From positions 1 through 37,873 of the forward strand of contig NZ_JWJE02000039.1 of assembly GCF_000812025.2 (NCBI RefSeq): a stretch of 37,873 nucleotides of DNA, in the 5' to 3' direction. Below the pieces are notes generated by a model. It was not told the origin of the DNA and did no database searches. It saw only the letters and a list, made by a program, of their open reading frames with translations. Positions 15,786 to 26,179 of the stretch are shown one piece after another. Every line of letters begins with the position of its first letter. The first letter of the stretch is position 1. A program made the position numbers and the translations under genes. Source of the stretch: Bacillus thermotolerans. GTDB lineage: Bacteria; Bacillota; Bacilli; Bacillales; Domibacillaceae.

Positions 15786-16787
15786 ATGGAAGAACGCATT
15801 GTTTCCGGGGCAGCTGAAGTGAACGAGCTGCATGAAGAACAGTCGCTTCGTCCTCAAACGTTAGCTCAGTACATCGGCCAGGAGCAGGTAAAAAACAACT
15901 TGGCGATCTTTATTGAAGCGGCCAGACAGCGGCAGGAGACGCTTGACCATGTGCTGCTGTATGGACCGCCAGGGCTGGGAAAAACTACGCTTGCAGCTGT
16001 CATTGCGAATGAAATGGGCGTACAAATGAGGACTACGTCAGGACCAGCGATTGAACGTCCAGGAGATTTAGCGGCTATTTTAACCGCCCTTGAACCGGGA
16101 GATGTTTTGTTTATTGATGAAATACATCGTTTGCCGCGTGCGATTGAAGAAATACTCTATCCGGCAATGGAGGATTTCTGCCTGGATATTGTTATTGGAA
16201 AAGGTCCTAGTGCCCGTTCAGTCCGGCTGGATCTGCCGCCATTTACGCTTATTGGAGCTACTACACGGGCAGGTTCACTGTCGGCGCCGCTTCGTGACCG
16301 TTTCGGCGTCTTAAGCCGTCTTGAATATTACAATAAGGACCAGCTAAAGGACGTGGTTATGCGTACAGCTGATATATTCGGGACGGAAATTGACCCGTCT
16401 GGCGCCGAGGAGGTTGCCCGCCGCTCCAGAGGAACTCCGCGAATAGCGAACCGGCTTTTGAAGAGGGTGCGGGATTATGCTCAGGTGCGCGGCAATGGAA
16501 CCGTTACGTTTGAAGTGGCTGAGGAGGCACTGGAGCTTCTGCAGGTAGATCGAATGGGACTGGACCATATCGATCATAAGCTGCTGAAGGCAATTATTGA
16601 GCGGTTCAGAGGCGGGCCGGTCGGTATTGATACCATTGCAGCGAGTATAGGTGAAGAAGCAGAGACGATTGAAGATGTATACGAGCCATATTTGCTTCAG
16701 ATCGGCTTTTTACAGCGCACACCACGCGGCAGAGTGGTGAGTGAGTTGGTATACAGCCATTTCCATATGGAGGTGCCGGCTGAATGA
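15786..16787 (+). CDS. ruvB: Holliday junction helicase RuvB
   Basis: The AAA+ ATPase that drives branch migration with RuvA. The 333-residue protein has Walker A GPPGLGKT (60-67), Walker B DEIHR (111-115), the sensor region [18 protein letters not shown] and the C-terminal winged-helix domain (from about 255, [16 protein letters not shown]). ATG 15786 gives [11 protein letters not shown], like the B. subtilis start; GAGGGAGTG is about ten bases upstream. The end overlaps the next gene by four bases (ATGA). Confidence 0.98.
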   Translation: MEERIVSGAAEVNELHEEQSLRPQTLAQYIGQEQVKNNLAIFIEAARQRQETLDHVLLYGPPGLGKTTLAAVIANEMGVQMRTTSGPAIERPGDLAAILTALEPGDVLFIDEIHRLPRAIEEILYPAMEDFCLDIVIGKGPSARSVRLDLPPFTLIGATTRAGSLSAPLRDRFGVLSRLEYYNKDQLKDVVMRTADIFGTEIDPSGAEEVARRSRGTPRIANRLLKRVRDYAQVRGNGTVTFEVAEEALELLQVDRMGLDHIDHKLLKAIIERFRGGPVGIDTIAASIGEEAETIEDVYEPYLLQIGFLQRTPRGRVVSELVYSHFHMEVPAE

Positions 16788-16990
16788 GCGGCATTGGTAA
16801 AATGCTGATGATTGTTGGGGCTGTTGTTTTCGTGGCAGGGCTCATTATGCAGTTTGTAAAGATCGGCAAGCTGCCCGGCGATATCGTTTTTAAAAAAGGA
16901 AACACAACATTTTATTTTCCGATTATGACCTCCATTATTGTTAGTGTGGTGTTGTCATTTCTTTTCTATATAATTGGAAAATGGAAATAA
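16784..16990 (+). CDS. DUF2905 small membrane protein
   Basis: A 68-residue protein of the DUF2905 family, with two membrane helices (about residues 5-25 and 46-64) joined by the conserved linker [20 protein letters not shown]. Function is unknown. The family is common beside ruvB in Firmicutes, and here it overlaps ruvB at an ATGA and is followed by queA after 19 bases, so it belongs to this operon. Confidence 0.88.
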   Translation: MSGIGKMLMIVGAVVFVAGLIMQFVKIGKLPGDIVFKKGNTTFYFPIMTSIIVSVVLSFLFYIIGKWK

Positions 16991-17009
16991 ACAGATAGGG
17001 ATGAAGAAC

Positions 17010-18038
17010 GTGAGAGTAGAGGATTTTGATTTCAATTTACCTGAGGAACTAATTGCCCAGACACCGCTGGCTAACCGGTCCGACAGCCGGTTGATGGTAC
17101 TTGATAAGGAAACAGGCGCTGTTTCTCATGAAGTATTTAAAAACATTGCTTCTTACTTGCAGCCCGGTGATTGCCTTGTGTTAAATGATACAAAGGTTAT
17201 GCCGGCCCGCTTGTACGGAATAAAGGCAGACACTGGTGCAAAGGTAGAAGTACTGCTGCTTAAGCAGGAAGAAGGAGACAAATGGGAAACACTTGTCAAG
17301 CCAGCTAAGCGAATCAAAGCAGGAACAGAGCTTGCCTTTGGTGACGGCCGGCTCACAGCTGTATGCGTGGAAGAAAGAGAGCACGGCGGCCGGATCTTGG
17401 AGTTCTCGTACGAGGGAATTTTTTATGAGGTATTGGATGAGCTTGGTGAAATGCCGTTACCGCCTTATATTAAAGAACAGCTCGAGGAGCGCGATCGCTA
17501 TCAAACAGTTTTCGCAAAGGAACGCGGAAGTGCTGCTGCGCCTACAGCCGGTTTGCATTTTACAGAAGAGCTCCTGGAAGAGCTCAGAAATATGGGGGTG
17601 CACACCGCCTTTCTGACGTTGCATGTTGGTCTTGGAACCTTCCGGCCGGTATCCGTTGATTCGGTTGAAGAACATGAGATGCATGCGGAATTTTACCGTT
17701 TATCGGAGGGAACAGCCCGTCTGATCCAGCAGGTGAAAGAAGAGGGAGGCCGCATCATTAGTGTAGGAACCACTTCAACGAGAACGCTAGAAACGATTGC
17801 CCGTGATCATCAAGGGCGCATTGAAGCTGCTTCAGGCTGGACAGATATCTTTATTTATCCGGGATTTAAGTTTCAGGCGATTGACGGAATGATCACAAAC
17901 TTTCACTTGCCGAAATCCACTCTTATTATGCTTGTGAGCGCATTGGCAGGGAAAGAACATATTATGGCAGCCTATAAAGAGGCTGTAGAGCAGAAGTACC
18001 GCTTCTTTAGCTTTGGCGATGCGATGCTCATTAAGTAA
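17010..18038 (+). CDS. queA: QueA, S-adenosylmethionine:tRNA ribosyltransferase-isomerase
   Basis: QueA makes epoxyqueuosine on tRNA by transferring the ribosyl group of S-adenosylmethionine to the preQ1 base. From GTG 17010 the protein is 342 residues, the family length, starting [19 protein letters not shown]. Conserved parts include [26 protein letters not shown] and [21 protein letters not shown] lies nine bases before the GTG. An in-frame ATG at 17001 has no spacing to this site and was rejected. Followed by tgt, the previous pathway step. Confidence 0.96.
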   Translation: MRVEDFDFNLPEELIAQTPLANRSDSRLMVLDKETGAVSHEVFKNIASYLQPGDCLVLNDTKVMPARLYGIKADTGAKVEVLLLKQEEGDKWETLVKPAKRIKAGTELAFGDGRLTAVCVEEREHGGRILEFSYEGIFYEVLDELGEMPLPPYIKEQLEERDRYQTVFAKERGSAAAPTAGLHFTEELLEELRNMGVHTAFLTLHVGLGTFRPVSVDSVEEHEMHAEFYRLSEGTARLIQQVKEEGGRIISVGTTSTRTLETIARDHQGRIEAASGWTDIFIYPGFKFQAIDGMITNFHLPKSTLIMLVSALAGKEHIMAAYKEAVEQKYRFFSFGDAMLIK

Positions 18039-18105
18039 ACAATACCAGGCAGTGAGGCAGGGTGCTCACTAGAGCAGCTGCTTAGAAGAGGCCTTTGCCT
18101 TTTGA

Positions 18106-19266
<1,161 letters not shown>

Positions 19267-19296
19267 TATCATCGTTCTCGGAAAGGGGTGAAAACG

Positions 19297-19560
19297 ATGG
19301 AATCAATTATTATGCTTATTATTATGTTTGTGCTGTTCTACTTCTTGCTTATCCGCCCACAGCAAAAGCGTCAAAAAGCAGTGACGGAAATGCAAAACAG
19401 CCTGCAAAAAGGAGATAAAGTTGTTACAATCGGTGGATTGCACGGGTTTATCGATGCGATTGATGAAGGCACTGTTGTGATCAAGTGTGGGGATGGAAGC
19501 CGTCTTACATATGATCGTAACGCTATTCGTGAAGTCGTTGAAAAGGCTGCAGGCGTATAA
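19297..19560 (+). CDS. yajC: Preprotein translocase accessory subunit YajC
   Basis: YajC associates with SecDF in the Sec export machinery. The 87-residue protein has one N-terminal membrane helix (MESIIMLIIMFVLFYFLLIRP), the conserved RPQQKRQK turn, and a soluble SH3-like domain (GDKVVTIGGLHGFIDAID). I chose ATG 19297 rather than GTG 19288 because GAAAGGGGTG sits at the right distance from 19297. Last gene of the ruvA-to-yajC run, followed by a bidirectional terminator. Confidence 0.94.
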   Translation: MESIIMLIIMFVLFYFLLIRPQQKRQKAVTEMQNSLQKGDKVVTIGGLHGFIDAIDEGTVVIKCGDGSRLTYDRNAIREVVEKAAGV

Positions 19561-19578
19561 AGAAAACTATACAAACGA

Positions 19579-19619
19579 AAAAAGAGCAAATCATCCAAAA
19601 CGGATGATTTGCTCTTTTT
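19579..19619. terminator. Bidirectional terminator after yajC
   Basis: An 18-bp perfect stem (19579-19596 with 19602-19619), five-base loop and A/T runs on both edges. It separates yajC from the convergent membrane gene and overlaps that gene's stop codon. Confidence 0.95.
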
Positions 19620-19989
19620 ATTTTGTAGATGAAGCATTTACGCCAAGAATGCCGCCCATCATAGCGGTAATAATAAAGCAGAGATGATAGACGAGCTGCT
19701 CCCACTGAAGACCGGCATCGTAACCAAGGAATTGATAAGTCATTAAAACGAGGCTGTATAAAAGGCCAGCCGTCCCTCCCGTTAACCAGCCTTTTTGGCC
19801 GGAGAGCTTTCCTGATACAAAGCCGCCGATGAATAAGACAATAAAGGAAGTGATGGTGATGGTCATCTGCAGGGATGCTTCTGTCAGGGAGCTGAAACGT
19901 AAAATTAACGAAAAGACGAGGCTGCAGGCAGCCGCAAAAACAAAAATGGCCAAAGTACCGTACATAATTCCATAGCTAAATGACTTCAC
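19618..19989 (-). CDS. TIGR04086-family membrane protein (YrzE-like)
   Basis: A 123-residue protein with four predicted membrane helices and the glycine-rich segment FIGGFVSGKLSGQKGWLTGGTAGL typical of the TIGR04086 (YrzE) family. Function unknown. It starts at GTG 19989, with AAAGGAGG about ten bases upstream. Location between yajC and the DUF421 gene is as in Bacillus. Confidence 0.85.
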   Translation of the reverse strand: MKSFSYGIMYGTLAIFVFAAACSLVFSLILRFSSLTEASLQMTITITSFIVLFIGGFVSGKLSGQKGWLTGGTAGLLYSLVLMTYQFLGYDAGLQWEQLVYHLCFIITAMMGGILGVNASSTK

Positions 19990-20031
19990 TTGAAAAAACC
20001 TCCTTTGTTTCCGATGTTTTCCTTTTAACTT

Positions 20032-20069
20032 TTCTTCTGTTTAGCTCACACTAAGAGTAAACAGAAGAA
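20032..20069. promoter_or_regulatory. 12-bp inverted repeat between divergent membrane genes
   Basis: TTCTTCTGTTTA (20032-20043) is perfectly repeated in inverted form at 20058-20069, with CTC/GAG adding pairs in the loop. It ends three bases before the ribosome binding site of the DUF421 gene. It may be a protein-binding site or an RNA hairpin; no T-run follows. Confidence 0.55.
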
Positions 20070-20084
20070 TCGAAGGAGAATGTT

Positions 20085-20729
20085 ATGACTTACTTGACGA
20101 TTATATTTCGTGCGGTCTTCTTGTATATTGTTATCTTATTGATATTTCGGCTGATGGGCCGTAGAGAAATCGGAGAGCTTAGTATTCTGGATTTAGTGGT
20201 GTTTCTCATGATCGGTGAAATGGCGGTTGTAGCGATTGAACAGCATACAGACCCGCTTTTGCATTCGCTTATACCGATGTTCACGCTGGTCATTATCCAG
20301 CTCACACTGGCTCACTTTTCATTAAAGAGTGTGAGGTTTAGAGAAATGGTGGAAGGAAAGCCTGAAATCATTATTGATAAAGGTAAGATCAATGAAAAAG
20401 CGATGAAACGCCAGCGCTACAACTTCCATGATCTGCTGCTTCAGCTGCGAGAAAAGGATATCCGCTATATTGAAGAAGTGGAATATGCTATTCTAGAGCC
20501 GTCCGGCAGCTTATCCATTATGAAGAAGGACGAAAATGGTAAAAGCGGTACCTTTACTTTGCCGCTCATACTAGATGGTGTGGTTCAGTATGAACACTTA
20601 AAGATGATCAACCAGACAGAACAATGGCTCAAGCAAGAAGTAAAGAGAAGAGGCTACAAACAAATCAACCGTATTTCATTTTGCAGCTTTGATAATGGTC
20701 AGTTTTTCATTGATGAAAAGGATCAATGA
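20085..20729 (+). CDS. DUF421/YetF-family membrane protein (YrbG)
   Basis: A 214-residue protein with three N-terminal membrane helices (within residues 1-80) and a soluble C-terminal domain. The family signature GRREIGELSILDLVVFLMIGEMA is present, with IIDKGKINEKAMKRQRYNFHDLLLQLR following. DUF421 proteins are widespread in spore formers; some are made in the forespore, but the molecular role is unclear. ATG 20085 follows GAAGGAGAATGTT. It ends eight bases from the convergent spoVB stop. Confidence 0.88.
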   Translation: MTYLTIIFRAVFLYIVILLIFRLMGRREIGELSILDLVVFLMIGEMAVVAIEQHTDPLLHSLIPMFTLVIIQLTLAHFSLKSVRFREMVEGKPEIIIDKGKINEKAMKRQRYNFHDLLLQLREKDIRYIEEVEYAILEPSGSLSIMKKDENGKSGTFTLPLILDGVVQYEHLKMINQTEQWLKQEVKRRGYKQINRISFCSFDNGQFFIDEKDQ

Positions 20730-20737
20730 AAACTGGC

Positions 20738-22276
20738 TTATTTTTTGAAAAAGGGAATCCTTTTCACATCCTGCTTCGTAATGAGGCCGCTCACAAATGA
20801 AAAAATAAGGTAAAGCAAGCATGTTGTGATTATTCCTGCTGCAAGATGTGGAAGCGGCGTTAAACCTGTCAGCCAGAGCCCGCTGACTATCTGGCTGGCG
20901 AAGTAGGAGATGACGAGAACGATGGTGAATTTTAAATACTGGCCTAAGTGAATAGTAAGAGAGATTTTTTTAAATACGACAGCCAGATGCAGGAGTGTAA
21001 CAAGCACGATGCTCACAGAGATACCGAGTGCGGCTCCAAAGATCCCGAATTGGGGCTGTGAAGCAAAAATGAAAATCACAGCTAATTTAATGGCGCTTCC
21101 AATGAAGCTGTTTATCATTGCCGCATTTGCTAAGTTTAAGCCTTGAAGAACAGCTTGAAGAGGTCCCTGGTAATAATAAAATAAGAAAAAAGGCGCCATT
21201 AATTCGATAAAGCGAGAGCCGTTCGATGAATGGTACATAAATTTCATAAGCGGTTCTGCATACAGGAAGAGAACAAGGACCGCTAACCCTCCAGTCACAA
21301 GACAAAAACGCAGCGCCTCCTGAATTCGATGTTCAAGGAGCTTGTAATGCTTCTTCGCATAGGCCTCACTAACAGCTGGAACGAGAGAAGTGGACAGTGC
21401 CAATGTGACGAATGAAGGCAGGAACATAACCGGCAGGGCGTAACCGGTAAGAACTCCGTACTCTCTTGTAGCGGTTATGGCAGCTACTCCGGCGATAGCT
21501 AGACTTTGTGTAACAACAATCGGTTCAAAAAACCAGGACAGTGACCCGATCATCCGGCTGCCTGTGGATGGCAGAGCTACTTCAAGCAGCTCCTTTACAG
21601 TATCTTTACTTTTGTGGATAGTCTGGAAGAAACGCCGTCGGAGCAAAAAGGTTTTGTTTAACCGGAACATGCAGAGTAAATAAATCAGTGAAGCGAGCTC
21701 CCCAACAGCAGCTGCGGCCATTGCTCCGGCTGCTGCATACTCCACTCCGTAAGGCAGCATCTGCTTGGTAAACACAGCAATCAAGATAATGCGTGCGATT
21801 TGCTCGATGACTTGGGAGTAGGCAGCGGGCTTCATATTCTGCCGGCCTTGAAAGTAGCCTCTCAGCACAGAGGAGACAGCAATGATTGGGATGGCTGGCG
21901 AAATAGCTATTAAAGGATAATACGTGCGCGGATCGGTGAATAATGTTTCAGATAAGTAGGGAGCCAGCATCAGCAAAGCGGGCGTGAAAAGAAGTGACAA
22001 GGAAACAGTAATCGCTAATGAAACGGCTAGAATACGCTTCATTTTCGCTGTTTCTCCCCGGGCTTCAGCGGCCGCTATGCTTCTTGAGATCGCTACAGGG
22101 AGGCCGATTTGGGTAAGTGTGACGACAAGAATAAAGGTTGGAAAGACCATCATGTACAGGCCAACCCCTTCTTCCCCAATCAGCCGGGCAACGACAATCC
22201 GGTTGACAAAGCCCAGTATTTTCGTGATGAACATAGCCGCCATTAATACAAGAGTCCCTTTTAAAAACTTTGACAT
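20738..22276 (-). CDS. spoVB: Stage V sporulation protein B (SpoVB, MOP-family flippase)
   Basis: SpoVB is a multi-helix protein of the MATE/MOP exporter superfamily needed for spore cortex synthesis, proposed to flip lipid-linked cortex precursors. The 512-residue protein starts MSKFLKGTLVLMAAMFITKILGFVNRI and shows the family segments YMMVFPTFILVVTLTQIGLPVAIS and LRGYFQGRQNMKPAAYSQVIEQIARI, with about 14 membrane helices. ATG 22276 has GGGAGAC upstream. A possible sigma-E promoter lies at 22323-22352. Confidence 0.92.
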   Translation of the reverse strand: MSKFLKGTLVLMAAMFITKILGFVNRIVVARLIGEEGVGLYMMVFPTFILVVTLTQIGLPVAISRSIAAAEARGETAKMKRILAVSLAITVSLSLLFTPALLMLAPYLSETLFTDPRTYYPLIAISPAIPIIAVSSVLRGYFQGRQNMKPAAYSQVIEQIARIILIAVFTKQMLPYGVEYAAAGAMAAAAVGELASLIYLLCMFRLNKTFLLRRRFFQTIHKSKDTVKELLEVALPSTGSRMIGSLSWFFEPIVVTQSLAIAGVAAITATREYGVLTGYALPVMFLPSFVTLALSTSLVPAVSEAYAKKHYKLLEHRIQEALRFCLVTGGLAVLVLFLYAEPLMKFMYHSSNGSRFIELMAPFFLFYYYQGPLQAVLQGLNLANAAMINSFIGSAIKLAVIFIFASQPQFGIFGAALGISVSIVLVTLLHLAVVFKKISLTIHLGQYLKFTIVLVISYFASQIVSGLWLTGLTPLPHLAAGIITTCLLYLIFSFVSGLITKQDVKRIPFFKK

Positions 22277-22289
22277 CTGTCTCCCTGCC

Positions 22290-22318
22290 TTCTCAAAATA
22301 GATGAATTGCTTTACAAT
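22290..22318 (+). promoter_or_regulatory. Possible promoter of comN
   Basis: TTCTCA (22290-22295), 17 bases, TACAAT (22313-22318). The -10 has one mismatch and the -35 two. Confidence 0.4.
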
Positions 22319-22322
22319 GGTA

Positions 22323-22352
22323 TATATATGCCTTTAAGTCGGGCAAGCATGA
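22323..22352 (-). promoter_or_regulatory. Possible sigma-E promoter of spoVB
   Basis: Reading leftwards, TCATGCT (22352-22346), 15 bases, CATATATA (22330-22323) partly match the sigma-E pattern. spoVB of B. subtilis is a mother-cell gene, which is why I looked here; the sequence match is weak. Confidence 0.3.
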
Positions 22353-22391
22353 CAAGTTCATTGATTCTTCTAAGTAAAAGGGGATGGGAGA

Positions 22392-22703
22392 ATGGCAGAA
22401 GCGCATCCATATCAGCAGTATTTTCAGCAATTGCTGCCGGTGCTAAAGAGTAAAGTAGAAGAGTTCCGGCTGCTGAATTACGGTACAATCGATATTCCAA
22501 CCCTGTGGGAATACTTAACGAAAAAGAAATGGAAAAAGCCTAAGGAGCACATACATATTTATGAGCTCGTTTCAGATATTGTAGCTACAACGCCTGGAGA
22601 TTTCATGAGCTATAAAACGGTAGAGGCCTTTCGAGGTAAACACTGGTTTGGAGAAAATGGGCAGGGGGAATGGCAGGAACTGCTCGGTACGAAAAAGAAT
22701 TGA
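22392..22703 (+). CDS. comN: Post-transcriptional regulator ComN (YrzD)
   Basis: ComN is a small protein that promotes accumulation of comE competence mRNA in B. subtilis and localises to poles and division sites. The 103-residue product has the family core FRLLNYGTIDIPTLWEYLTKKKW and DIVATTPGDFMSYKTVEAFRG. ATG 22392 follows GGGATGGGAGA. It sits between spoVB and secDF as in Bacillus. The next terminator is 48 bases beyond its stop, with a secDF-directed promoter in between. Confidence 0.86.
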   Translation: MAEAHPYQQYFQQLLPVLKSKVEEFRLLNYGTIDIPTLWEYLTKKKWKKPKEHIHIYELVSDIVATTPGDFMSYKTVEAFRGKHWFGENGQGEWQELLGTKKN

Positions 22704-22709
22704 GCAAAA

Positions 22710-22738
22710 TTGACAGTCTGTATTTTCTGCTTCATAAT
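22710..22738 (+). promoter_or_regulatory. Near-consensus promoter ahead of secDF
   Basis: TTGACA (22710-22715), exactly 17 bases, CATAAT (22733-22738): -35 perfect, -10 with one mismatch. Predicted start near 22745, only about seven bases before a terminator hairpin. Confidence 0.75.
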
Positions 22739-22751
22739 AGTTTTGTTGAGG

Positions 22752-22783
22752 AATTCTGGTATCCTTTTACCAGAATTTTTTTT
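22752..22783 (+). terminator. Terminator or attenuator between comN and secDF
   Basis: AATTCTGGTA (22752-22761) pairs perfectly with 22768-22777, six-base loop, then six more T's. It could end comN transcripts, attenuate the promoter at 22710-22738, or both. Confidence 0.88.
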
Positions 22784-22843
22784 AGCCGTTTAAAGCTGTT
22801 TTAGTTGTTTAAGAGATGAGGGCACTAAGGAGGAAAGCAGAAA

Positions 22844-25108
22844 ATGGTAAAACGCAGCCGGATCGTAGCCTTTTTTCTTATCGTACTGCTTTTAGCAAGT
22901 ACAATTGGGCTTACGGCGAAGGACATTGTCAAAGACATAAAGCTCGGCCTTGATCTGCAGGGCGGTTTTGAAGTATTGTACGAGGTGAAACCGGCCGATG
23001 AAGGGCAAAAAATTACCGAGCAAGTGGTAGCAGACACAGCAGAAGCACTTGATAGACGGGTGAATGCTCTCGGGGTGAGCGAACCAAGCATTCAAATTGA
23101 GGAAGGAAACCGCATTCGGGTTCAGCTAGCGGGCGTAGAGGATCAGAATCAAGCCCGGGAAATGCTCTCGACTCAGGCGAAATTATCCTTCCGTGATGTG
23201 AATGATAAGCTCATGATGGACGGAAGTGACCTTGCAGAAGGAGGAGCCTCACAATCCTTCACGGAACAAGGAGCACCGAATGTTGTCTTGAAGCTGAAAA
23301 GTGCTGAGAAATTTAAGGAAGTAACTGAACATATTGTGAGCATGGCGCCTAATAACCAGCTCGTTATCTGGCTCGATTTTGAGGAAGGAACGGACTCTTT
23401 CCAGAAAGAAGTTCAGCAGGCTGATCCTAAATTCTTATCTGCGCCAAGCGTTAATGAAGTATTTAATACAAATGAAGTCACGATTGAAGGAAGCTTTTCG
23501 GTAGAGGAAGCACAAAACCTGGCTTCCATGTTAAATGCCGGTGCCCTTCCAGTAGAGTTAAATGAAGTGTACTCCACATCGGTTGGCGCACAATTTGGTG
23601 AAAAAGCCTTAAACCAAACGGTCTTTGCAGGAATTATCGGTATAGCACTAGTCTTCTTATTCATGTTAGTGTACTATCGTTTTCCAGGCCTTATCGCTAT
23701 AATCACTCTTTCAGTCTATCTCTACTTAATTTTACTAGTGTTTGACTGGATGAATGCTGTACTGACATTGCCAGGGATTGCGGCATTAATTCTTGGGGTT
23801 GGTATGGCAGTGGATGCCAACATTATTACGTATGAACGGATCCGTGAAGAGTTAAAAGTAGGAAGAAGCCTGCGGGCTGCCTTTAAAGAAGGAAGTAAAA
23901 ACTCATTCTTAACTATTTTTGATGCTAACATCACAACTATTTTGGCAGCAGCTGTCCTATTCTATTTTGGCACAAGCTCGGTTAAAGGTTTTGCGACTTC
24001 TCTAATTGTCAGCATCCTTGTCAGCTTTATCACTGCTGTATGGGGAACACGGCTATTACTTGGATTATTCGTTCAAAGCAATTGGCTGAAAGACAAGCCT
24101 GGCTGGTTCGGTGTTAAAAAGAGCGATATCAAGGATATTAGTGAAGGGTACCATATGCTAGATTTGCCAACACGTTTTGACCGGATTGACTTCGTGAAGC
24201 CCCATCGCAAGTTCTTTGCTCTATCTGCCGCACTGATTGTTGCCGGCGTGATAGTACTCGGTGTGTTCCGTTTAAATCTGGGCATTGATTTCTCCAGCGG
24301 CACACGTATGGAGATATTAGCAGAAGAGCCGCTGACAGAACAGGCTCTGGAGAAGGATTTGGAAGCAGTCAATCTTTCGACAGATGACATTGTCATTTCT
24401 GGCGATCAGAATGAAATCGGAGTTGCTCGTTTTAAGGAATCGTTCTCAAAGGATCAAGTGGCCGAAGTGAAGGAGCATTTTAGTGAAGTGTACGGCAATG
24501 AGCCGAACATCAGCACCGTTTCACCGGTGGTTGGTAAGGAACTGGCCAAGAATGCCGTATTCGCTCTGGCGATTGCGGCAATAGGAATCGTTTTATATGT
24601 CACGATTCGATTTGAAATTTACATGGCGCTCGGTGCGATTATTGCCTTGCTTCATGATGCCTTTTTCATTATTGCTTTCTTTAGTTTGACGCGCTTAGAG
24701 GTTGATCTGACCTTTATTGCCGCTGTATTGACGATCATCGGTTATTCCATTAATGACACAATCGTTATGTTTGACCGGATGCGGGAAAATTTAGCGAGAA
24801 AGAGGAAGATCAAAACCGAACAAGAACTTGAAGAAATCGTCAACAAAAGCTTGCGTCAAACATTAACACGTTCCTTCAATACGGTGATCACCGTCATGTT
24901 TGCTGTCATTGCTCTGCTTCTATTTGGAAGTGAAGCTATCCGTAACTTCTCGATTGCACTCTTTGTCGGTCTGATATCAGGCACATACTCTTCCTTATTT
25001 ATTGCCGCACAGTTGTGGCTTGTATGGAAGAAGAAAGAGCTTAAGAAGAAAGGAACGCTTATTACTTACAAAGAGAAGAAGCAGTGGAGCGACGAACCGC
25101 AAGTATAA
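22844..25108 (+). CDS. secDF: Fused protein-export subunit SecDF
   Basis: SecDF uses the proton gradient to help pull secreted proteins through SecYEG. The 754-residue protein is the natural SecD-SecF fusion of Bacillus: an N-terminal helix, the SecD sequence GLDLQGG (about 35-41), the large external P1 domain, SecD helices with GVGMAVDANIITYERIREEL, then the SecF half with GIDFSSGT (480-487) and GYSINDTIVMFDRMREN. ATG 22844 has AAGGAGG upstream. No promoter is seen between the hairpin at 22752-22783 and the start. A long terminator follows the gene. Confidence 0.98.
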   Translation: MVKRSRIVAFFLIVLLLASTIGLTAKDIVKDIKLGLDLQGGFEVLYEVKPADEGQKITEQVVADTAEALDRRVNALGVSEPSIQIEEGNRIRVQLAGVEDQNQAREMLSTQAKLSFRDVNDKLMMDGSDLAEGGASQSFTEQGAPNVVLKLKSAEKFKEVTEHIVSMAPNNQLVIWLDFEEGTDSFQKEVQQADPKFLSAPSVNEVFNTNEVTIEGSFSVEEAQNLASMLNAGALPVELNEVYSTSVGAQFGEKALNQTVFAGIIGIALVFLFMLVYYRFPGLIAIITLSVYLYLILLVFDWMNAVLTLPGIAALILGVGMAVDANIITYERIREELKVGRSLRAAFKEGSKNSFLTIFDANITTILAAAVLFYFGTSSVKGFATSLIVSILVSFITAVWGTRLLLGLFVQSNWLKDKPGWFGVKKSDIKDISEGYHMLDLPTRFDRIDFVKPHRKFFALSAALIVAGVIVLGVFRLNLGIDFSSGTRMEILAEEPLTEQALEKDLEAVNLSTDDIVISGDQNEIGVARFKESFSKDQVAEVKEHFSEVYGNEPNISTVSPVVGKELAKNAVFALAIAAIGIVLYVTIRFEIYMALGAIIALLHDAFFIIAFFSLTRLEVDLTFIAAVLTIIGYSINDTIVMFDRMRENLARKRKIKTEQELEEIVNKSLRQTLTRSFNTVITVMFAVIALLLFGSEAIRNFSIALFVGLISGTYSSLFIAAQLWLVWKKKELKKKGTLITYKEKKQWSDEPQV

Positions 25109-25123
25109 TATGGAAGAATTGAT

Positions 25124-25166
25124 AGCCCACTTGCAAGCCTGAACTCAGGTTTGCAAGTGGGCTTTA
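25124..25166 (+). terminator. Terminator of secDF
   Basis: A 19-bp stem (25124-25142 with 25145-25163) with one G-T pair and a two-base loop, followed by TTATTG. The T-run is short, but the stem is very stable. Confidence 0.85.
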
Positions 25167-25248
25167 TTGATGGTTGAGCAGCGTTTCTTATGAATCCTTT
25201 CTTTCTTGTTCATAATAACGATAGGAACGGGATGGAGGAGGATGAAAA

Positions 25249-26157
25249 GTGGAAAAAGAGGAACGATTTAAGAAGGCTGAATTTGCAGCGATGATTGGTG
25301 TTGTGGGCAATATTATTTTGGCGGCTATAAAGGGAGTATGCGGAGTGATCGGCAATAGTCGTGCATTAATTGCTGATGCTGCTCACTCGGCATCTGATGT
25401 AGCAGGATCGCTTGCCGTTTGGGTAGGCCTAAAGGCAGCAAAACGGCCGCCTGATGAAGACCATCCGTATGGTCATGGTAAGGCGGAATCCATTGCAGCG
25501 ATTATTGTGGCGGTACTGCTTGTCCTCGTTGGAGTAGAAATAGCCAGTTCATCCGTTAAAGCTTTCTTTGAGCCGATTGAGCCGCCGGGAGCTATTGCCA
25601 TTTATGCGGTTATTTTTTCAATCGTGGTGAAGGAGGCGATGTTTCAATACAAGTATCGTTTGGGAAAAAGAGTAAAGAGTGATGCGCTGATTGCGAACGC
25701 CTACGAGCATCGCTCAGATGTATACTCTTCCATTGCCGCATTAGTTGGAATTGGTGCGGCGATGCTAGGCGGAGTCCTGGATATTGATTGGCTTGTATAC
25801 GGGGATCCGGTCGCTGGCCTGGTCGTTTCAATCCTTGTACTGAAAATTGCCTGGAATATAGGTAAGGAATCTATTCATGCTACTCTTGACCATGTCCTTC
25901 ATGAGGAAGAAACGCTTCCTTTTAAGGAGGCTGTCCTGTCTATACCAGATGTCCGAAAGGTGAATGCCCTTTATGCGAGGGAGCACGGACACTATGTCAT
26001 TATTGATTTGAAAATTGCGGTGGATCCGCATATTACGGTAGAAGAAGGACATAAGATCGGAAAAAGAGTGAAGAAGAAGCTCTTGGAGATGGACAATGTT
26101 CAAGATGCATTTATTCATATAAATCCTAATCAGCCGGCGGTGGGAGGAAGTAAATAA
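25249..26157 (+). CDS. Cation diffusion facilitator family metal efflux protein
   Basis: A 302-residue cation/proton antiporter of the CDF family (zinc, iron or manganese efflux). Six membrane helices cover about residues 12-210, followed by the cytoplasmic dimerisation domain with REHGHYVIIDLKIAV. Metal-site motifs are visible: ADAAHSASDVAGS (H46 and D50), the DEDHPYGHGKAES loop and YEHRSDVYSS. The metal cannot be told from sequence; Bacillus relatives MneP and MneS export manganese. GTG 25249 is preceded by GGAGGAGG. It is 22 bases from the lapA-like gene and probably shares its transcript. Confidence 0.9.
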   Translation: MEKEERFKKAEFAAMIGVVGNIILAAIKGVCGVIGNSRALIADAAHSASDVAGSLAVWVGLKAAKRPPDEDHPYGHGKAESIAAIIVAVLLVLVGVEIASSSVKAFFEPIEPPGAIAIYAVIFSIVVKEAMFQYKYRLGKRVKSDALIANAYEHRSDVYSSIAALVGIGAAMLGGVLDIDWLVYGDPVAGLVVSILVLKIAWNIGKESIHATLDHVLHEEETLPFKEAVLSIPDVRKVNALYAREHGHYVIIDLKIAVDPHITVEEGHKIGKRVKKKLLEMDNVQDAFIHINPNQPAVGGSK

Positions 26158-26179
26158 AAGAAGAGAGGAGACGAAATGG

